This document shows positions 8,282-17,555 of a stretch of 64,000 nt of DNA, one piece after another. Under the pieces are notes generated by a model. That model made no database searches. It saw only the letters and a program-made list of their open reading frames with translations, and was not told the origin of the DNA. Within the stretch, counting starts at the first letter, position 1. Each line of letters starts with the position of its first letter. The position numbers and the translations under genes were made by a program. Location of the stretch: assembly GCF_024748695.1 (NCBI RefSeq), contig NZ_CP087176.1, forward strand, positions 3,279,501 through 3,343,500, read 5' to 3'. The DNA is from Pseudomonas sp. B21-040. GTDB lineage: Bacteria; Pseudomonadota; Gammaproteobacteria; Pseudomonadales; Pseudomonadaceae.

Positions 8282-9112
8282 ATGACTTCACGCTGGACCA
8301 CCGCAGTACTGGACACCGATCTACCCGGCGGCTGGGCTGTGGCCCGTAGCCCCGAAGGTTTTCTGTTCGATGACAATGGCGCGCTGTTCCCGCGTGAGTG
8401 GCTCAAGCGTCAGGACTTGTCGATTCTCGCCGAGCACGGCATTGGCCATCTCGACGGCGAGCCGGTCTATCTGCTGGAATTGCGCAGTCACAGCGACGTG
8501 CCGGGTTGCAACTGGAAAGGCCTGCGGGCGTTCATGCTGGAAGGCGATCACACGGTGTACAAGGTGCTCGGCTATGCCGCGCAAATTGGCACCTGGTATC
8601 GCGAGCATCGCTTCTGCGGCAACTGTGGGCAGGCGGCAACGCAGGTTCCGCGTGAGCGGGCGATGTATTGCGAGCCCTGTGATTTGCGCTATTACCCACG
8701 GATCTCGCCGAGCATGATCGTGCTGGTCACCCGTGGCGATGAAGTCTTGCTGGCCCGTTCGCCACGCTTTGTCAGCGGGGTCTACAGCACGTTGGCGGGG
8801 TTTGCCGAGCCGGGGGAGTCGGCAGAAGACTGCCTGATTCGCGAGGTGCGCGAAGAAGTGCGCATCGAGGTCAAGAACATCCAGTACCTGGGCAGCCAGT
8901 GCTGGCCGTTCCCGCACTCGATGATGCTCGGCTTCCATGCCGAGTACGCCGGTGGCGAGATTGTCTGTCAGGAGGACGAAATCGAAGACGCCCAGTGGTT
9001 CAATGTCCACGCGCTGCCGCCGTTGCCGGCGTCGCGCTCGATTGCCCGTTACCTGATCGATGTCTATGTGGCGCGGCGCTTAGGCCTCGCTGAACCAGTG
9101 CTGCCAGGCTAA
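8282..9112 (+). CDS. nudC: NAD(+)/NADH diphosphatase NudC
   Basis: Nudix hydrolase of 276 residues that splits NADH or NAD(+) into nicotinamide mononucleotide and AMP, and can remove NAD caps from RNA in related bacteria. A four-cysteine zinc site is clear: CGNCG and CEPC at about 115-138. The Nudix box is [20 protein letters not shown] with the catalytic Glu residues in REVREE. A NudC-specific SQCWPFPHS motif follows, one residue off the usual SQPWPFPxS. The ATG is 6 bases after the isomerase stop. The 3' end overlaps the convergent TauE/SafE gene by 33 bases. Confidence 0.95.
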   Translation: MTSRWTTAVLDTDLPGGWAVARSPEGFLFDDNGALFPREWLKRQDLSILAEHGIGHLDGEPVYLLELRSHSDVPGCNWKGLRAFMLEGDHTVYKVLGYAAQIGTWYREHRFCGNCGQAATQVPRERAMYCEPCDLRYYPRISPSMIVLVTRGDEVLLARSPRFVSGVYSTLAGFAEPGESAEDCLIREVREEVRIEVKNIQYLGSQCWPFPHSMMLGFHAEYAGGEIVCQEDEIEDAQWFNVHALPPLPASRSIARYLIDVYVARRLGLAEPVLPG

Positions 9113-9859
9113 CCGCACGGTCAAGCCCAGTACCACGGTGATGAACACCGGCCGAATGAATTTCGCGCCGCCGCTGATGGCGGTGCGAGCACCAAAGAAT
9201 GCGCCGACCATCACCGACAGGCCCATGCTCAGGCCGATGATCCAGTCCACCTGCCCGGAAAACACAAACACCGACAGCGCCGCAATGTTGCTGACGAAGT
9301 TCATGCTGCGCGCCACGCCGCTGGCCTTTACCAGGTCGATGGGGTACATCAGCAGACTGCTGACGGTCCAGAATGCACCTGTGCCTGGACCCGCCACGCC
9401 GTCGTAGAAACCGAGGCTGAAGCCTTGGGTCGATTGCCACTTTTTCTTGATCGGTGCATCGCTGTCCAACGGTGCTTTCGGTGTGCCGCCAAACAACAGG
9501 TACAGGCCGCAAGCGAACACGATCACCGGCAGCATTTTGTTCAGCCATTCGGCGGGCAAGTAATGCGCGACGATGGCGCCGGTCAATGCGCCGACCAGGG
9601 TGCCGACGATGGCATGCACCCACTGCCGGGGATGGAACAGCTTGCGCCGGTAGAAGGTGAAACTGGCGGTGGCCGAGCCGAACGTCGAACTCAACTTGTT
9701 GGTGCCCAGCACCAGGTGCGGTGGCAGGCCGGCGGTCAGCAGTGCCGGCGTGGTCAGCAGGCCGCCACCGCCGGCAATCGCGTCGATGAAGCCGGCAATG
9801 AAGGCAACGACGGCCAGAATGGCCAGGGTAGTGAGGTCAACGCTGAGTTCGAAAGGCAT
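9080..9859 (-). CDS. TauE/SafE (TSUP) family membrane permease
   Basis: Inner-membrane protein of 259 residues with about eight hydrophobic helices. Typical TSUP motifs are present: [21 protein letters not shown] at the N terminus (about 20-40, quoted in part), [12 protein letters not shown] and the second-half GPGTGAFWT. Members export or import sulfite, sulfoacetate or other small anions; the substrate is not readable here. The gene ends inside the last 33 bases of nudC on the other strand. The closeness to sfnG (dimethyl sulfone use), which starts about 270 bases away and divergently, hints at a sulfur-linked role, but that is only inference. Confidence 0.9.
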   Translation of the reverse strand: MPFELSVDLTTLAILAVVAFIAGFIDAIAGGGGLLTTPALLTAGLPPHLVLGTNKLSSTFGSATASFTFYRRKLFHPRQWVHAIVGTLVGALTGAIVAHYLPAEWLNKMLPVIVFACGLYLLFGGTPKAPLDSDAPIKKKWQSTQGFSLGFYDGVAGPGTGAFWTVSSLLMYPIDLVKASGVARSMNFVSNIAALSVFVFSGQVDWIIGLSMGLSVMVGAFFGARTAISGGAKFIRPVFITVVLGLTVRLAWQHWFSEA

Positions 9860-10072
9860 GGAGTCGGCTTATTCGGCGGGGTGCAGGAAAGGGCTGCGGG
9901 GAAGGGCCGGTATCTTACCCATATCCGGACTTAGCGGCGAGCCGTCAGGCCGCTTCGTTAGCAGGCGCTACAGCCACTAAAACTGTTGCTCAGCCAACAG
10001 CCCGCCGACAAACAGGATGTGGACTAACAGTAAAATCCCCCCGAATATCCCGACAAACCCGCGATTTCAGCC

Positions 10073-10089
10073 CTGGCACGCTTGCTGCT
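10073..10089 (+). promoter_or_regulatory. Sigma-54 promoter of sfnG
   Basis: The sequence CTGGCACGCTTGCTGCT carries GG at 10075-10076 and GC at 10087-10088, the exact 12-base step of -24/-12 promoters (consensus TGGCACG-N4-TTGCW; one mismatch in the TT). The expected start of transcription is near 10100, leaving a leader of about 28 bases with GAGGA before the ATG at 10128. In P. putida sfnG is known to depend on RpoN and the activator SfnR, which agrees with this site. Confidence 0.8.
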
Positions 10090-10127
10090 CTGTCCATGGG
10101 ACATCCCTGAATCCCGAGGACACGCCA

Positions 10128-11222
10128 ATGAGTCAGCAAGCCGTCAAATTTGCCTACTGGGTACCGAACGTCAGCGGCGGGCTGGTGGTCAGTAAAATCG
10201 AACAACGCACCCACTGGGGCATCGACTACAACCGCAAACTCGCGCAATTGGCCGAGTCAGCCGGGTTCGAATACGCGCTCACCCAGATTCGCTTTACTGC
10301 CGGTTACGGCGCCGAATACCAGCATGAGTCGGTCGCCTTCAGCCATGCGCTGCTCGCGGCCACCACCACATTGAAAGTGATCGCTGCAATCCTGCCAGGT
10401 CCCTGGCAACCGGCGCTGGCGGCCAAGCAGTTGGCCACAATCGATCAACTGACCCATGGGCGAGTCGCGGTGAACATCGTCAGCGGTTGGTTCAAAGGTG
10501 AGTTTCAAGCGATAGGCGAACACTGGCTGGAGCACGATGAGCGTTATCGCCGTTCCGAAGAGTTCATCCGCTCGCTCAAGGGCATCTGGAGCCAGGACAA
10601 TTTCACCTTTCGCGGGGATTTCTACCGTTTCGACAACTACAGCCTCAAACCCAAGCCCTTGGGCCAACCGGAAATCTTCCAGGGCGGCAGTTCTCGCGCG
10701 GCGCGAGACATGGCTGCGCGGGTCTCGGACTGGTACTTCACCAACGGTAATACGCCGGAAGGCATCAAGGCCCAAGTAGACGATATCCGGGCCAAAGCCA
10801 CCGCCAACCACCATTCGGTAAAAATCGGAGTCAATGCGTTTGTCATCGCCCGGGACACGGAAGAAGAAGCGCGAGCAGTGCTGGCGCAGATCATCGATCA
10901 GGCTGATCCAGACGCGGTGAACGCCTTTGGCGATGCGGCGAAACAAGCGGGCAGGGCATCGCCGGAAGGCGAGGGCAATTGGGCGAAGTCGACGTTCGAG
11001 GATCTGGTGCAGTACAACGATGGCTTCAAGACCAATCTGATCGGCACACCGCAGCAGATTGCCGAGCGGATTGTGGCATTGAAGGCGGTCGGGGTGGATC
11101 TTGTGCTGGCGGCGTTTCTACATTTTCAGGAAGAGGTGGAATATTTCGGCCAGCGCGTGTTGCCGTTGGTGCGCGAGCTAGAAGCCAAGGCCCAATCCAG
11201 GCCAGCCACCGCAGCCGCATAA
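10128..11222 (+). CDS. sfnG: FMNH2-dependent dimethyl sulfone monooxygenase SfnG
   Basis: Flavin-dependent monooxygenase of 364 residues, luciferase/SsuD-like barrel. It converts dimethyl sulfone to methanesulfinate and formaldehyde with reduced FMN supplied by a separate reductase, as part of organic sulfur scavenging. Family features include FAYWVPNVSGGLV at the start, TQIRFTAGYGAEYQHESV, VNIVSGWFKGEF (barrel strand with the family's NIVSG motif) and IFQGGSSRAARDMAA. I chose the ATG at 10128 because GAGGA lies just upstream and a sigma-54 promoter lies about 40 bases before it; an upstream in-frame ATG at 10017 would sit before the promoter. Reductase and SfnR genes are not in the window. 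Confidence 0.94.
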   Translation: MSQQAVKFAYWVPNVSGGLVVSKIEQRTHWGIDYNRKLAQLAESAGFEYALTQIRFTAGYGAEYQHESVAFSHALLAATTTLKVIAAILPGPWQPALAAKQLATIDQLTHGRVAVNIVSGWFKGEFQAIGEHWLEHDERYRRSEEFIRSLKGIWSQDNFTFRGDFYRFDNYSLKPKPLGQPEIFQGGSSRAARDMAARVSDWYFTNGNTPEGIKAQVDDIRAKATANHHSVKIGVNAFVIARDTEEEARAVLAQIIDQADPDAVNAFGDAAKQAGRASPEGEGNWAKSTFEDLVQYNDGFKTNLIGTPQQIAERIVALKAVGVDLVLAAFLHFQEEVEYFGQRVLPLVRELEAKAQSRPATAAA

Positions 11223-11229
11223 TTCCCCC

Positions 11230-11321
11230 TGTAGGAGCCGGGCTTGCCCGCGATGGCGGCATCACATTCAACACTTCAGTTGCTTGTGACATCGCCATCG
11301 CGGGCAAGCCCGGCTCCTACA
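11230..11321. repeat. REPIN (two inverted REPs)
   Basis: Arms at 11230-11257 and 11294-11321 are exact reverse complements over 28 bp (TGTAGGAGCCGGGCTTGCCC...), with a 36-base centre. It lies between the convergent sfnG and DUF1348 genes and could form a long hairpin that blocks read-through from either side. Confidence 0.88.
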
Positions 11322-11338
11322 GTTGGATTTAGGTGAAC

Positions 11339-11815
11339 TTAAAGGCCGAGGTCCGACAACCCCGGGTGATCATCCGGCCGACGCCCCAGCGGCCAGTGGA
11401 ATTTGCGGTCGCTTTCCTTTATCGGCAGGTCGTTGATGCAGGCGAACCGGTTAGCCATCAAACCGTTCTCATCGAACTCCCAGTTTTCGTTGCCGTAGGA
11501 ACGGAACCAGTTGCCCGAGTCGTCGTGCCATTCATAGGCGTAACGGACGGCGATGCGGTTGCCGGTGAAGGCCCAGAGTTCCTTGATCAGGCGATAATCC
11601 AGTTCCTTGGCCCATTTGCGGGTCAGGAAACCCTTGGCTTCTTCACGGTTGTAGGCGAACTCGGCGCGGTTACGCCATTTGGTGTCCAGCGTATAGGCCA
11701 GCGACACCCGTTCCGGATCGCGTGAGTTCCAGCCGTCTTCGGCCAGGCGAACTTTTTCGATGGCTGATTCACGGGTAAAGGGCGGCAATGGCGGACGAAC
11801 TTCTGCGTTAGACAT
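11339..11815 (-). CDS. DUF1348 / SnoaL-like (NTF2 fold) protein
   Basis: Protein of 158 residues matching the DUF1348 family of the NTF2-like fold. Recognisable segments are [48 protein letters not shown] and [24 protein letters not shown] (each quoted in part). Family members are often annotated as nuclear-transport-factor-2-like proteins with no proven reaction. It is codirectional with the TetR gene 57 bases upstream, a common arrangement, so the TetR protein probably controls it. Confidence 0.88.
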   Translation of the reverse strand: MSNAEVRPPLPPFTRESAIEKVRLAEDGWNSRDPERVSLAYTLDTKWRNRAEFAYNREEAKGFLTRKWAKELDYRLIKELWAFTGNRIAVRYAYEWHDDSGNWFRSYGNENWEFDENGLMANRFACINDLPIKESDRKFHWPLGRRPDDHPGLSDLGL

Positions 11816-11872
11816 TTAATGTCTCCCAGTAAAAGTAAAGTTAAACCAAGTTGTCAGGCTTATATAAAGTGG

Positions 11873-12436
11873 TTACAGGTCCAATAACTTTCGCGCCATG
11901 CATTGCGCATTATCGGCGGCACTGTGATCACCCATCACAAGCGCTACGGTAATGGCACCGTCGATCAGGATCAGCAGCTGTTTGGCCAGTGTTTCCGCGT
12001 CGGCAGCGCCATGTTCGGTACAGAGCTCGCGCACGTAGTCGAGCAGCTTCTGTTTATGTTCTTTGGCAACCAGGCGAACCGGGTCTTGCGGGTCGCCGGT
12101 TTCACCACTGGTGTTAATGAAAGCGCAGCCACGGAAGCCTTCCGAGGCGAACCAGGCCTTGAGCACGGTAAACAGGTTCAGCAACCGGTCTGCCGGGGTC
12201 TCGGCCATGCCGACTTCCGTCCGGTACCAGTGCATCCAGCGCACGTCGCGCCGTTGCAGGGCCGCAACGGTCAGCTCCTCCTTGTTGGTGAAGTAGCGGT
12301 AAATACTTTTTCTGGAGACGCCGGCGGTTTTCACCAGAAGATCCATGCCAGTGGCAGCGATACCACTTTTGTAGATCAACTTTTCGGTGACATCCAGAAT
12401 GATGTCGCGTGTGTCGTTGCTGGTTATTTTGTTCAT
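11873..12436 (-). CDS. TetR-family transcriptional repressor
   Basis: Regulator of 187 residues. The N-terminal helix-turn-helix is typical: TRDIILDVTEKLIYKSG, then GMDLLVKTAGVSRKSIYRYF TNKEEL. The C-terminal ligand domain contains CAFINTSGETGDP and resembles YxaF/LmrA-type TetR proteins. Two earlier in-frame starts exist (TTG 12475, ATG 12466), but both fall inside the predicted promoter. With ATG 12436 the message would begin about one base before the start codon, that is, leaderless; no Shine-Dalgarno sequence is seen. It probably represses itself and the DUF1348 gene. Confidence 0.88.
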   Translation of the reverse strand: MNKITSNDTRDIILDVTEKLIYKSGIAATGMDLLVKTAGVSRKSIYRYFTNKEELTVAALQRRDVRWMHWYRTEVGMAETPADRLLNLFTVLKAWFASEGFRGCAFINTSGETGDPQDPVRLVAKEHKQKLLDYVRELCTEHGAADAETLAKQLLILIDGAITVALVMGDHSAADNAQCMARKLLDL

Positions 12437-12443
12437 GTGCTGA

Positions 12444-12472
12444 ACAGTAGAACGATCATTCTTCATGGTCAA
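12444..12472 (-). promoter_or_regulatory. tetR promoter with palindromic operator in the spacer
   Basis: On the minus strand TTGACC (12472-12467) and TACTGT (12449-12444) are separated by 17 bases and fit a sigma-70 promoter. The spacer contains GAATGATCGTTC, a near-palindrome centred on GATC (12450-12461), a likely TetR operator. The +1 falls near 12437, next to the ATG at 12436. A smaller inverted repeat, GTTCA-TGTGC-TGAAC (12431-12445), overlaps the start codon. Confidence 0.65.
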
Positions 12473-12494
12473 CAAAAAATTTTACGCCTGTTTA

Positions 12495-12600
12495 AAGATC
12501 GTTCCCACGCTCTGCGTGAGAATGCATCCGGTGACGCTCCGCGTCGCATTTAGAAGCGAACGCGGAGCCATTCCCACCCAGAGCGCGGGAGCGAACTGAG
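12495..12600. repeat. Degenerate copy of the GATCGTTCCCACGC inverted repeat
   Basis: The gap between tetR and pssA holds an imperfect inverted repeat with outer arms GTTCCCACGCTCTGCG and CCAGAGCGCGGGAGCGA and inner arms around GACGCTCCGCGTCGC and GAACGCGGAGC. The same element appears in better form at 62671-62777 and as a short hairpin at 26930-26962. It is a repeat family distinct from the REPs. Confidence 0.75.
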
Positions 12601-12684
12601 GCGGCATTACAGACCGTAACAAGACCCAAACTGATCCATGGTGTAAGCTCTGTGACTATTCGGAATTGACCCATTGCGAGCCCT

Positions 12685-14028
12685 ATGCCGTCGCTTTTCA
12701 AACGCTCTCTGCTGCCCAAACTGCGCAGTTTTCCGCTGACCGCCGATGCCGTCACCATCCTGTCTGGCGCTGCCGGGTTTCGTCGCTGCCTGCTGGAGAA
12801 AATCGCCCAAGCGACCCGGCGCATCTATATCGTTGCGCTGTATCTGCAACAAGATGAAGCGGGCCAGGAAATCCTCGATGCCTTGCACGCCGCCAAACTG
12901 GCGCGTCCGGAACTGGACGTGGTCGTGGTGGTTGACTGGTTGCGCGCCCAACGCGGTTTGATTGGTGCCGGCAAGCAACCGGGCAACTCGGCCTGGTATC
13001 AGGAAGCGACGCGTACCCACGCAAGTGAAGTGCCGGTGTATGGCGTGCCGGTGCAGACGCGTGAGCTGTTCGGCGTGCTGCATTTGAAGGGCTTTGTGAT
13101 CGATGACTGTGTGATTTATAGCGGTGCGAGCCTGAACAACGTGTACCTGCACAAGTTCGACAAATACCGCTTTGACCGTTATCACGTACTGGAAAACCAG
13201 GCGCTGGCCAATTCGATGCAACACCTTGTCCAGCACGGTTTCATCGCTTCCAAGGCCGTGCATCGCCTCGATTTGCCGAACCTGCCGACCACTCGCAGCC
13301 TGCGCCACGATATCGGTGACTTGCGCAGCCGCCTCAAGCATGCCGCGTACGACACCACGGCGGGCACCACGGAAAAAGGTGGTTTATCCGTCAGTCCGTT
13401 ACTCGGTGTAGGCAAGAACAATCCATTGAATCGGGTGATTTGCGAGTTGATCGCCAGCGCCCAGCACCAACTGACCATCTGCACGCCGTACTTCAACCTG
13501 CCACTGGCGGTGACTCGGGAAATAAACCGGGCGCTGGGCCGGGGCGTGAAGATCGATATTGTGGTCGGTGACAAGACCGCCAACGACTTCTACATTCCGC
13601 CGAGTGAGCCGTTCAAGGTGATCGCCGCGTTGCCGTATCTCTACGAGATCAGCCTGCGACGCTTTGCCAAAAAGCATCAGCACAGTATCGACAGCGGCAA
13701 ATTGAACTTGCATTTGTGGCGTGATGGCGACAACACCTATCACCTCAAAGGCATGTGGATCGACCAGCGCTACACCTTGCTGACCGGCAACAACCTCAAC
13801 CCGCGGGCGTTCCGTCTTGACCTGGAAAACGCACTGCTGATCGATGACCCGAAAGGCGAATTGCTTGAGTCGCGCGCTGGCGAACTGGTGCAGATTTTCC
13901 AGAATACCCAGCGAATCGAGCGATACCAGGACCTTGAAACGCTGCTGGATTACCCGCCGGCGGTGGCCAAGTTTCTCACCCGCGTCAGTCGGGTGCGGAT
14001 CGAGCGTCTGCTGTATCGCATTTTGTAA
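12685..14028 (+). CDS. pssA: CDP-diacylglycerol--serine O-phosphatidyltransferase PssA (PLD type)
   Basis: Phosphatidylserine synthase of 447 residues; makes phosphatidylserine from CDP-diacylglycerol and serine, the first step to phosphatidylethanolamine. It belongs to the phospholipase D superfamily, with two HKD motifs: HLKGFVIDD (about 132) and HLKGMWIDQ (about 354). It closely follows E. coli PssA throughout, for example YIVALYLQQD, SGASLNNVYLH, TICTPYFNLP, VGDKTANDFYIP and LTGNNLNPRAFRLDLENA. It acts at the membrane-ribosome interface in E. coli. The 3' end overlaps the convergent MFS gene by 44 bases. Confidence 0.96.
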   Translation: MPSLFKRSLLPKLRSFPLTADAVTILSGAAGFRRCLLEKIAQATRRIYIVALYLQQDEAGQEILDALHAAKLARPELDVVVVVDWLRAQRGLIGAGKQPGNSAWYQEATRTHASEVPVYGVPVQTRELFGVLHLKGFVIDDCVIYSGASLNNVYLHKFDKYRFDRYHVLENQALANSMQHLVQHGFIASKAVHRLDLPNLPTTRSLRHDIGDLRSRLKHAAYDTTAGTTEKGGLSVSPLLGVGKNNPLNRVICELIASAQHQLTICTPYFNLPLAVTREINRALGRGVKIDIVVGDKTANDFYIPPSEPFKVIAALPYLYEISLRRFAKKHQHSIDSGKLNLHLWRDGDNTYHLKGMWIDQRYTLLTGNNLNPRAFRLDLENALLIDDPKGELLESRAGELVQIFQNTQRIERYQDLETLLDYPPAVAKFLTRVSRVRIERLLYRIL

Positions 14029-15199
14029 GCTCCAGTTCGCGGGGCTTTGGCCACAAAGCCACCAACAGCAGTAACGCCGCGGCCACCAGATAGGGCAGGC
14101 GGGGTTCGAGGTCGTAAATCAGAGTGGCCGCCAACGGCCCGATCACCACGCCGAACCCTTGTGCCGCGCCGATGGTGCCCGCCGTCGCGCCTTGCTCCGA
14201 GGCCTCGACCGCATTGGCGGCCAACGCGGCAAAAGACGGGAAGATCAAGCCCATCCCGCCCGCCGACACGAAAAAGCACAGCCACAACCCCCACGCCGTA
14301 TTCGCGAGGATGCTGCCGGCAAATCCTGCTGATGCCACCAGCGCCCCGGCGCGGATCAACCGCAATGGCGGCCAATCGAGTCTGCGCACCACCAATTGCG
14401 CACAGATCAACGCGAAACCGACCATGGTCAGGGCGATGCCTGCTGTTTGCGCGGCGTCGGCCGGGCTCATGCCGAGGCGGTCGAGGGCGAAAAAACCGAC
14501 GGTGATCTGCGCAATCGACACACACAGCATCGCGACAAACGCGACAGCCATGGGACGGCGCAGGCGTGGATCGTTCAGGTGTACCTTGCGCGGCGCCTGG
14601 CGCAGGTGCAGTTCTTGCCCTTTGAGCTTGAAGTGCAACACCAGAAAAGCCAGCAGCGGCAGGACGGCCATGGCGTAGAACGGCAGGCTCAAACTGAAGC
14701 GTGACAGCAATGCGGCGATGGCCGGGCCGATTACAAGGCCGCACGCATTGGCGGCACCCAAGGCGGCCATGGCTTTAGCGCGGTGTTGCGGTTCGATGTT
14801 GTCGGCGATCAGCGCGTTGCCACCCACCGGAATCGCCGCATAGAACACACCGATCAAACCGCGCCCGATCATCACGCCGATGAACCCCAGCAGCGCCGAG
14901 GGTAGAAATCGCAACGAAGCATCGATGAACAGGCACAAGGCCCAATAGGCGAGGGTGAAGCCAGCGGTGGCGATCAGCAATATTCGTCGTCGACCATAGC
15001 GGTCACTGGCCTGGCCCCAAGGGCGGGCGAGCAGCATCCAGATCACCCCGGACACCGTCACCGCCGCACCAGCCTGCCAGGTGGCCAGGCCCAGCACGCG
15101 GGCAATCGGGCCGATCAGCGAGACGAACGCCATCATCGACATGGAACAGGCCATGTTCGCGACCATCAATGGGCGCAGATCGAAGGCAGGGGTGGTCAT
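13985..15199 (-). CDS. MFS transporter (TetA/DHA1-like exporter)
   Basis: Major facilitator of 404 residues with about twelve membrane helices. The loop 2-3 motif A is clear (GQASDRYGRRRILL, about 62-75), and a motif-C-like stretch AAIPVGGNALIADNI and GLVIGPAIAALL occurs around helix 5, as in drug/proton antiporters. The C-terminal half repeats the pattern (TIGAAQGFGVVIGPLAATL). The substrate is unknown. The gene appears to be a single transcription unit and overlaps the end of pssA. Confidence 0.88.
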   Translation of the reverse strand: MTTPAFDLRPLMVANMACSMSMMAFVSLIGPIARVLGLATWQAGAAVTVSGVIWMLLARPWGQASDRYGRRRILLIATAGFTLAYWALCLFIDASLRFLPSALLGFIGVMIGRGLIGVFYAAIPVGGNALIADNIEPQHRAKAMAALGAANACGLVIGPAIAALLSRFSLSLPFYAMAVLPLLAFLVLHFKLKGQELHLRQAPRKVHLNDPRLRRPMAVAFVAMLCVSIAQITVGFFALDRLGMSPADAAQTAGIALTMVGFALICAQLVVRRLDWPPLRLIRAGALVASAGFAGSILANTAWGLWLCFFVSAGGMGLIFPSFAALAANAVEASEQGATAGTIGAAQGFGVVIGPLAATLIYDLEPRLPYLVAAALLLLVALWPKPRELELTKCDTADARSAPD

Positions 15200-15288
15200 G
15201 GGGGAGTCGTCCGTGAGCTTTTAGAGTGTGCGGGGATAGTAGCGCGGGTTATGTGCAAGGCAGGAGGAGTATCGGTGGCAGTGATAAT

Positions 15289-15384
15289 GCCATCGCGGGC
15301 AAGTCGAATCGTCGCACCGCCGCTCCCACAGATCTTGTGAACACCGAAGATCCTCTGTGGGAGCGGGCTTGCCCGCGATGGGGC
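15289..15384. repeat. REPIN (two inverted REPs)
   Basis: Two REPs in opposite orientation lie between the MFS gene and the end of the efe operon: GCCATCGCGGGCAAG... at 15289 and ...GGGAGCGGGCTTGCCCGCGATGG ending about 15382 (core given). The first arm is diverged (CAAGTCGAATCGTCG), so the pair is no longer perfectly symmetric. Confidence 0.8.
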
Positions 15385-15406
15385 CCGCTCAGACGCTAGA
15401 AAACGA

Positions 15407-16231
15407 TCAGTTCAAACCCAGTTTACCGCGCAACGTCGACAGGTCTTCAGCCAAGGTATTCACCGGCCCAACCAACGCTTTACGGTCATTCTCTTTCACC
15501 TGGTCGTAAGTTTCGAAACCGCCATCCTGGGTCTTGTACTTGGCCAGAATCATGTCCACGGTCGCGAAGTTCTTGTCGACTTTGGCGATGAATGCCGCGT
15601 CTTGCTTCTCGATCTGCGGACGGAACAGGTCGACGATTTTCTTCGCGCCGTCGACGTTGCCCTGGAAGTCATAGAGGTCGGTGTGGCTGTAGCGGTCTTC
15701 TTCACCGGAGATCTTGGTGGCCGCGACTTCTTCGAGCAGCGCCGCCGCGCCACCGACGACTTTCTCAGGCGGGAAGGTCAGGCCGGCCACGCGGGTTTGC
15801 AGGTCCTTGACGTCTTTGTTCAGGCCGTCGGCCAAATCGCCCAGGCCTTGGGTGCTTTTTTCCGAGAACAGCGAGTACTCGATGCGGTGGAAGCCAGTGA
15901 AGTCGTCGGCTTTCACGCCTTTTTCGTGGTCGTCTACGCGCGAATCGATGGACGCGTCCAGGTCACTGAACAGCTCGGCAATCGGCTCGATCGACTCGTA
16001 GTAAACGCGGGTCGGGGCGTAGAGCTTTTGCGCGGTGGCCAGATCACCTTTTTTCACCGCGTCGGTGAACTGTTGGGTGTGGCTGGCCAATTCGTCCAGT
16101 TGCTCTGTGACGTAAATCTTATAGTCCGAAACCGGCCCCACCAGGTCCATCGGCGCTGTGGTCGCGAACGCCGAAAGCGGAGTGTTGAGCAAGCCAAGGG
16201 TCAGCAGTAAAGCGAGTGGCAACTTTTTCAT
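15407..16231 (-). CDS. efeM: EfeM-type periplasmic imelysin protein (no cupredoxin domain)
   Basis: Periplasmic protein of 274 residues with a Sec signal peptide (cleavage near AFATTA). The whole mature chain is an M75 imelysin domain with the metal-binding HxxE motif in [10 protein letters not shown] at about 115 and the [16 protein letters not shown] signature (about 176-191). It resembles the C-terminal domain of EfeO two genes upstream and is thus a second iron-binding periplasmic component. It is the last gene of efeUOBM, 23 bases after efeB. Confidence 0.92.
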   Translation of the reverse strand: MKKLPLALLLTLGLLNTPLSAFATTAPMDLVGPVSDYKIYVTEQLDELASHTQQFTDAVKKGDLATAQKLYAPTRVYYESIEPIAELFSDLDASIDSRVDDHEKGVKADDFTGFHRIEYSLFSEKSTQGLGDLADGLNKDVKDLQTRVAGLTFPPEKVVGGAAALLEEVAATKISGEEDRYSHTDLYDFQGNVDGAKKIVDLFRPQIEKQDAAFIAKVDKNFATVDMILAKYKTQDGGFETYDQVKENDRKALVGPVNTLAEDLSTLRGKLGLN

Positions 16232-16254
16232 GGGCGGTTCCGTGTTGGGAGTTG

Positions 16255-17538
16255 TCAGGCGGTTGTTGTTGAGGATGTGGCATGAAGCAGCGAGCGACCG
16301 ATGAAGTCCTGGTCGCTGGTGACACCTGGCAGGGTGAAGAAGTAGCCGCCGCCGACGGGTTTCAGGTATTCCTCCAGCGGCTCGCCGTTCAGACGGGTTT
16401 GCACGGTGATAAAGCCTTTTTCCAGATCGGCCTGGTAGCAGATGAACAACAAGCCCATGTCGAGCTGGCCGTTTTTGTTCACGCCATTGGAGTAGTTGAA
16501 CGGCCGGCGCAGGATCAGATTGGCTTGGGTGGCGGCGGTGCGCGGGTTGGCCAGCCGGATGTGCGCGTCGAGTCTGGTCAGCTTGCCTTGCGGGTCCTTG
16601 GCGTAGTCCGGGACTTCGGTTTCATGGGCGCCACCCATGGGCGCACCGGTGCTTTTGACCCGTCCGAGGATGCTTTCCTGTTCTTGCAACGGCGTACGGT
16701 CCCAGCGCTCAACGAAATTGCGGATGATCCGCACCGCTTGATAGCTGCCATGGGTTGCCCAGCCTGGTTCATCGCTGCCGGGCCGGACCCAGACGGTGCG
16801 GTCCATGACGTTGGCATCGTTGGAGTCAGGGTTGGCCGAGCCGTCGCGAAAACCCAGGAAATTGCGCGCGCTCTGCGCCGGAACACCCGGTTTCGCCGGA
16901 GCTTGCGGCGGCACGCTGCCTTCCTGTTTCCAGCGCACCAGGAGCAAGTCCGGCAGGTTTTTAACGATGTCGCGCAGGGCGTGGATGTTGGTGTCGGTAG
17001 TGTTGGAGCAGAACTGCAGGCTCAGGTCGCCGTGGCAGCAGTCAGCCTCCAGTGCATCGTTGGGGAAACCGACCATGCGCGCCAGTCGCTTGGGTTTGAC
17101 GCTGGCCAGACCGAAACGCTCGTCGAACAACGACTCGCCCACCGACACAGTGATGGTCAGGTTGTCCGGTGTGACCACCGGGCCAAGAATCCCGGAATCC
17201 ACTGGCGGCAGTTTCGGATCGACCTGGGTTACCGGGCCGCCCTTCATCAAGAACGCGATGCGCTCGTTGAGGGTGCGAAACAGCCGTTCGAGGTCGGCTC
17301 GGTCAGTGGCCAGCACATCAAACGACACCAGCATGCCGGATGCCGGACGTGGGGTGACGATGCCAGCCTGGTGTTTGCCGTGGAATTCGTGGCGGTCTTC
17401 AGTCTTGTCGCTGCTCGGCGCTTCAGTGACCTGCGCGGGGCTGGCGGCCATGACCGGACAGCTCAACGCCACGCCGGCCGCGCCCATGCCCATCAATATC
17501 CGTCGACGCTGGAGGTTGAATTGCTCTGAGTCATTCAT
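16255..17538 (-). CDS. efeB: Deferrochelatase/peroxidase EfeB (DyP-type, Tat-exported)
   Basis: DyP-type haem peroxidase of 427 residues; in the Efe system it is thought to act on ferrous iron or haem in the periplasm. A twin-arginine signal is clear ([19 protein letters not shown]). The DyP motif GxxDG is in [10 protein letters not shown] (about 228), and the haem-ligand His is expected in [26 protein letters not shown] and the C-terminal [10 protein letters not shown] also match the family. The gene sits 17 bases after efeO and 23 before efeM. Confidence 0.95.
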   Translation of the reverse strand: MNDSEQFNLQRRRILMGMGAAGVALSCPVMAASPAQVTEAPSSDKTEDRHEFHGKHQAGIVTPRPASGMLVSFDVLATDRADLERLFRTLNERIAFLMKGGPVTQVDPKLPPVDSGILGPVVTPDNLTITVSVGESLFDERFGLASVKPKRLARMVGFPNDALEADCCHGDLSLQFCSNTTDTNIHALRDIVKNLPDLLLVRWKQEGSVPPQAPAKPGVPAQSARNFLGFRDGSANPDSNDANVMDRTVWVRPGSDEPGWATHGSYQAVRIIRNFVERWDRTPLQEQESILGRVKSTGAPMGGAHETEVPDYAKDPQGKLTRLDAHIRLANPRTAATQANLILRRPFNYSNGVNKNGQLDMGLLFICYQADLEKGFITVQTRLNGEPLEEYLKPVGGGYFFTLPGVTSDQDFIGRSLLHATSSTTTA

Positions 17539-17555
17539 GGGTTCAAGTCTTCTGC

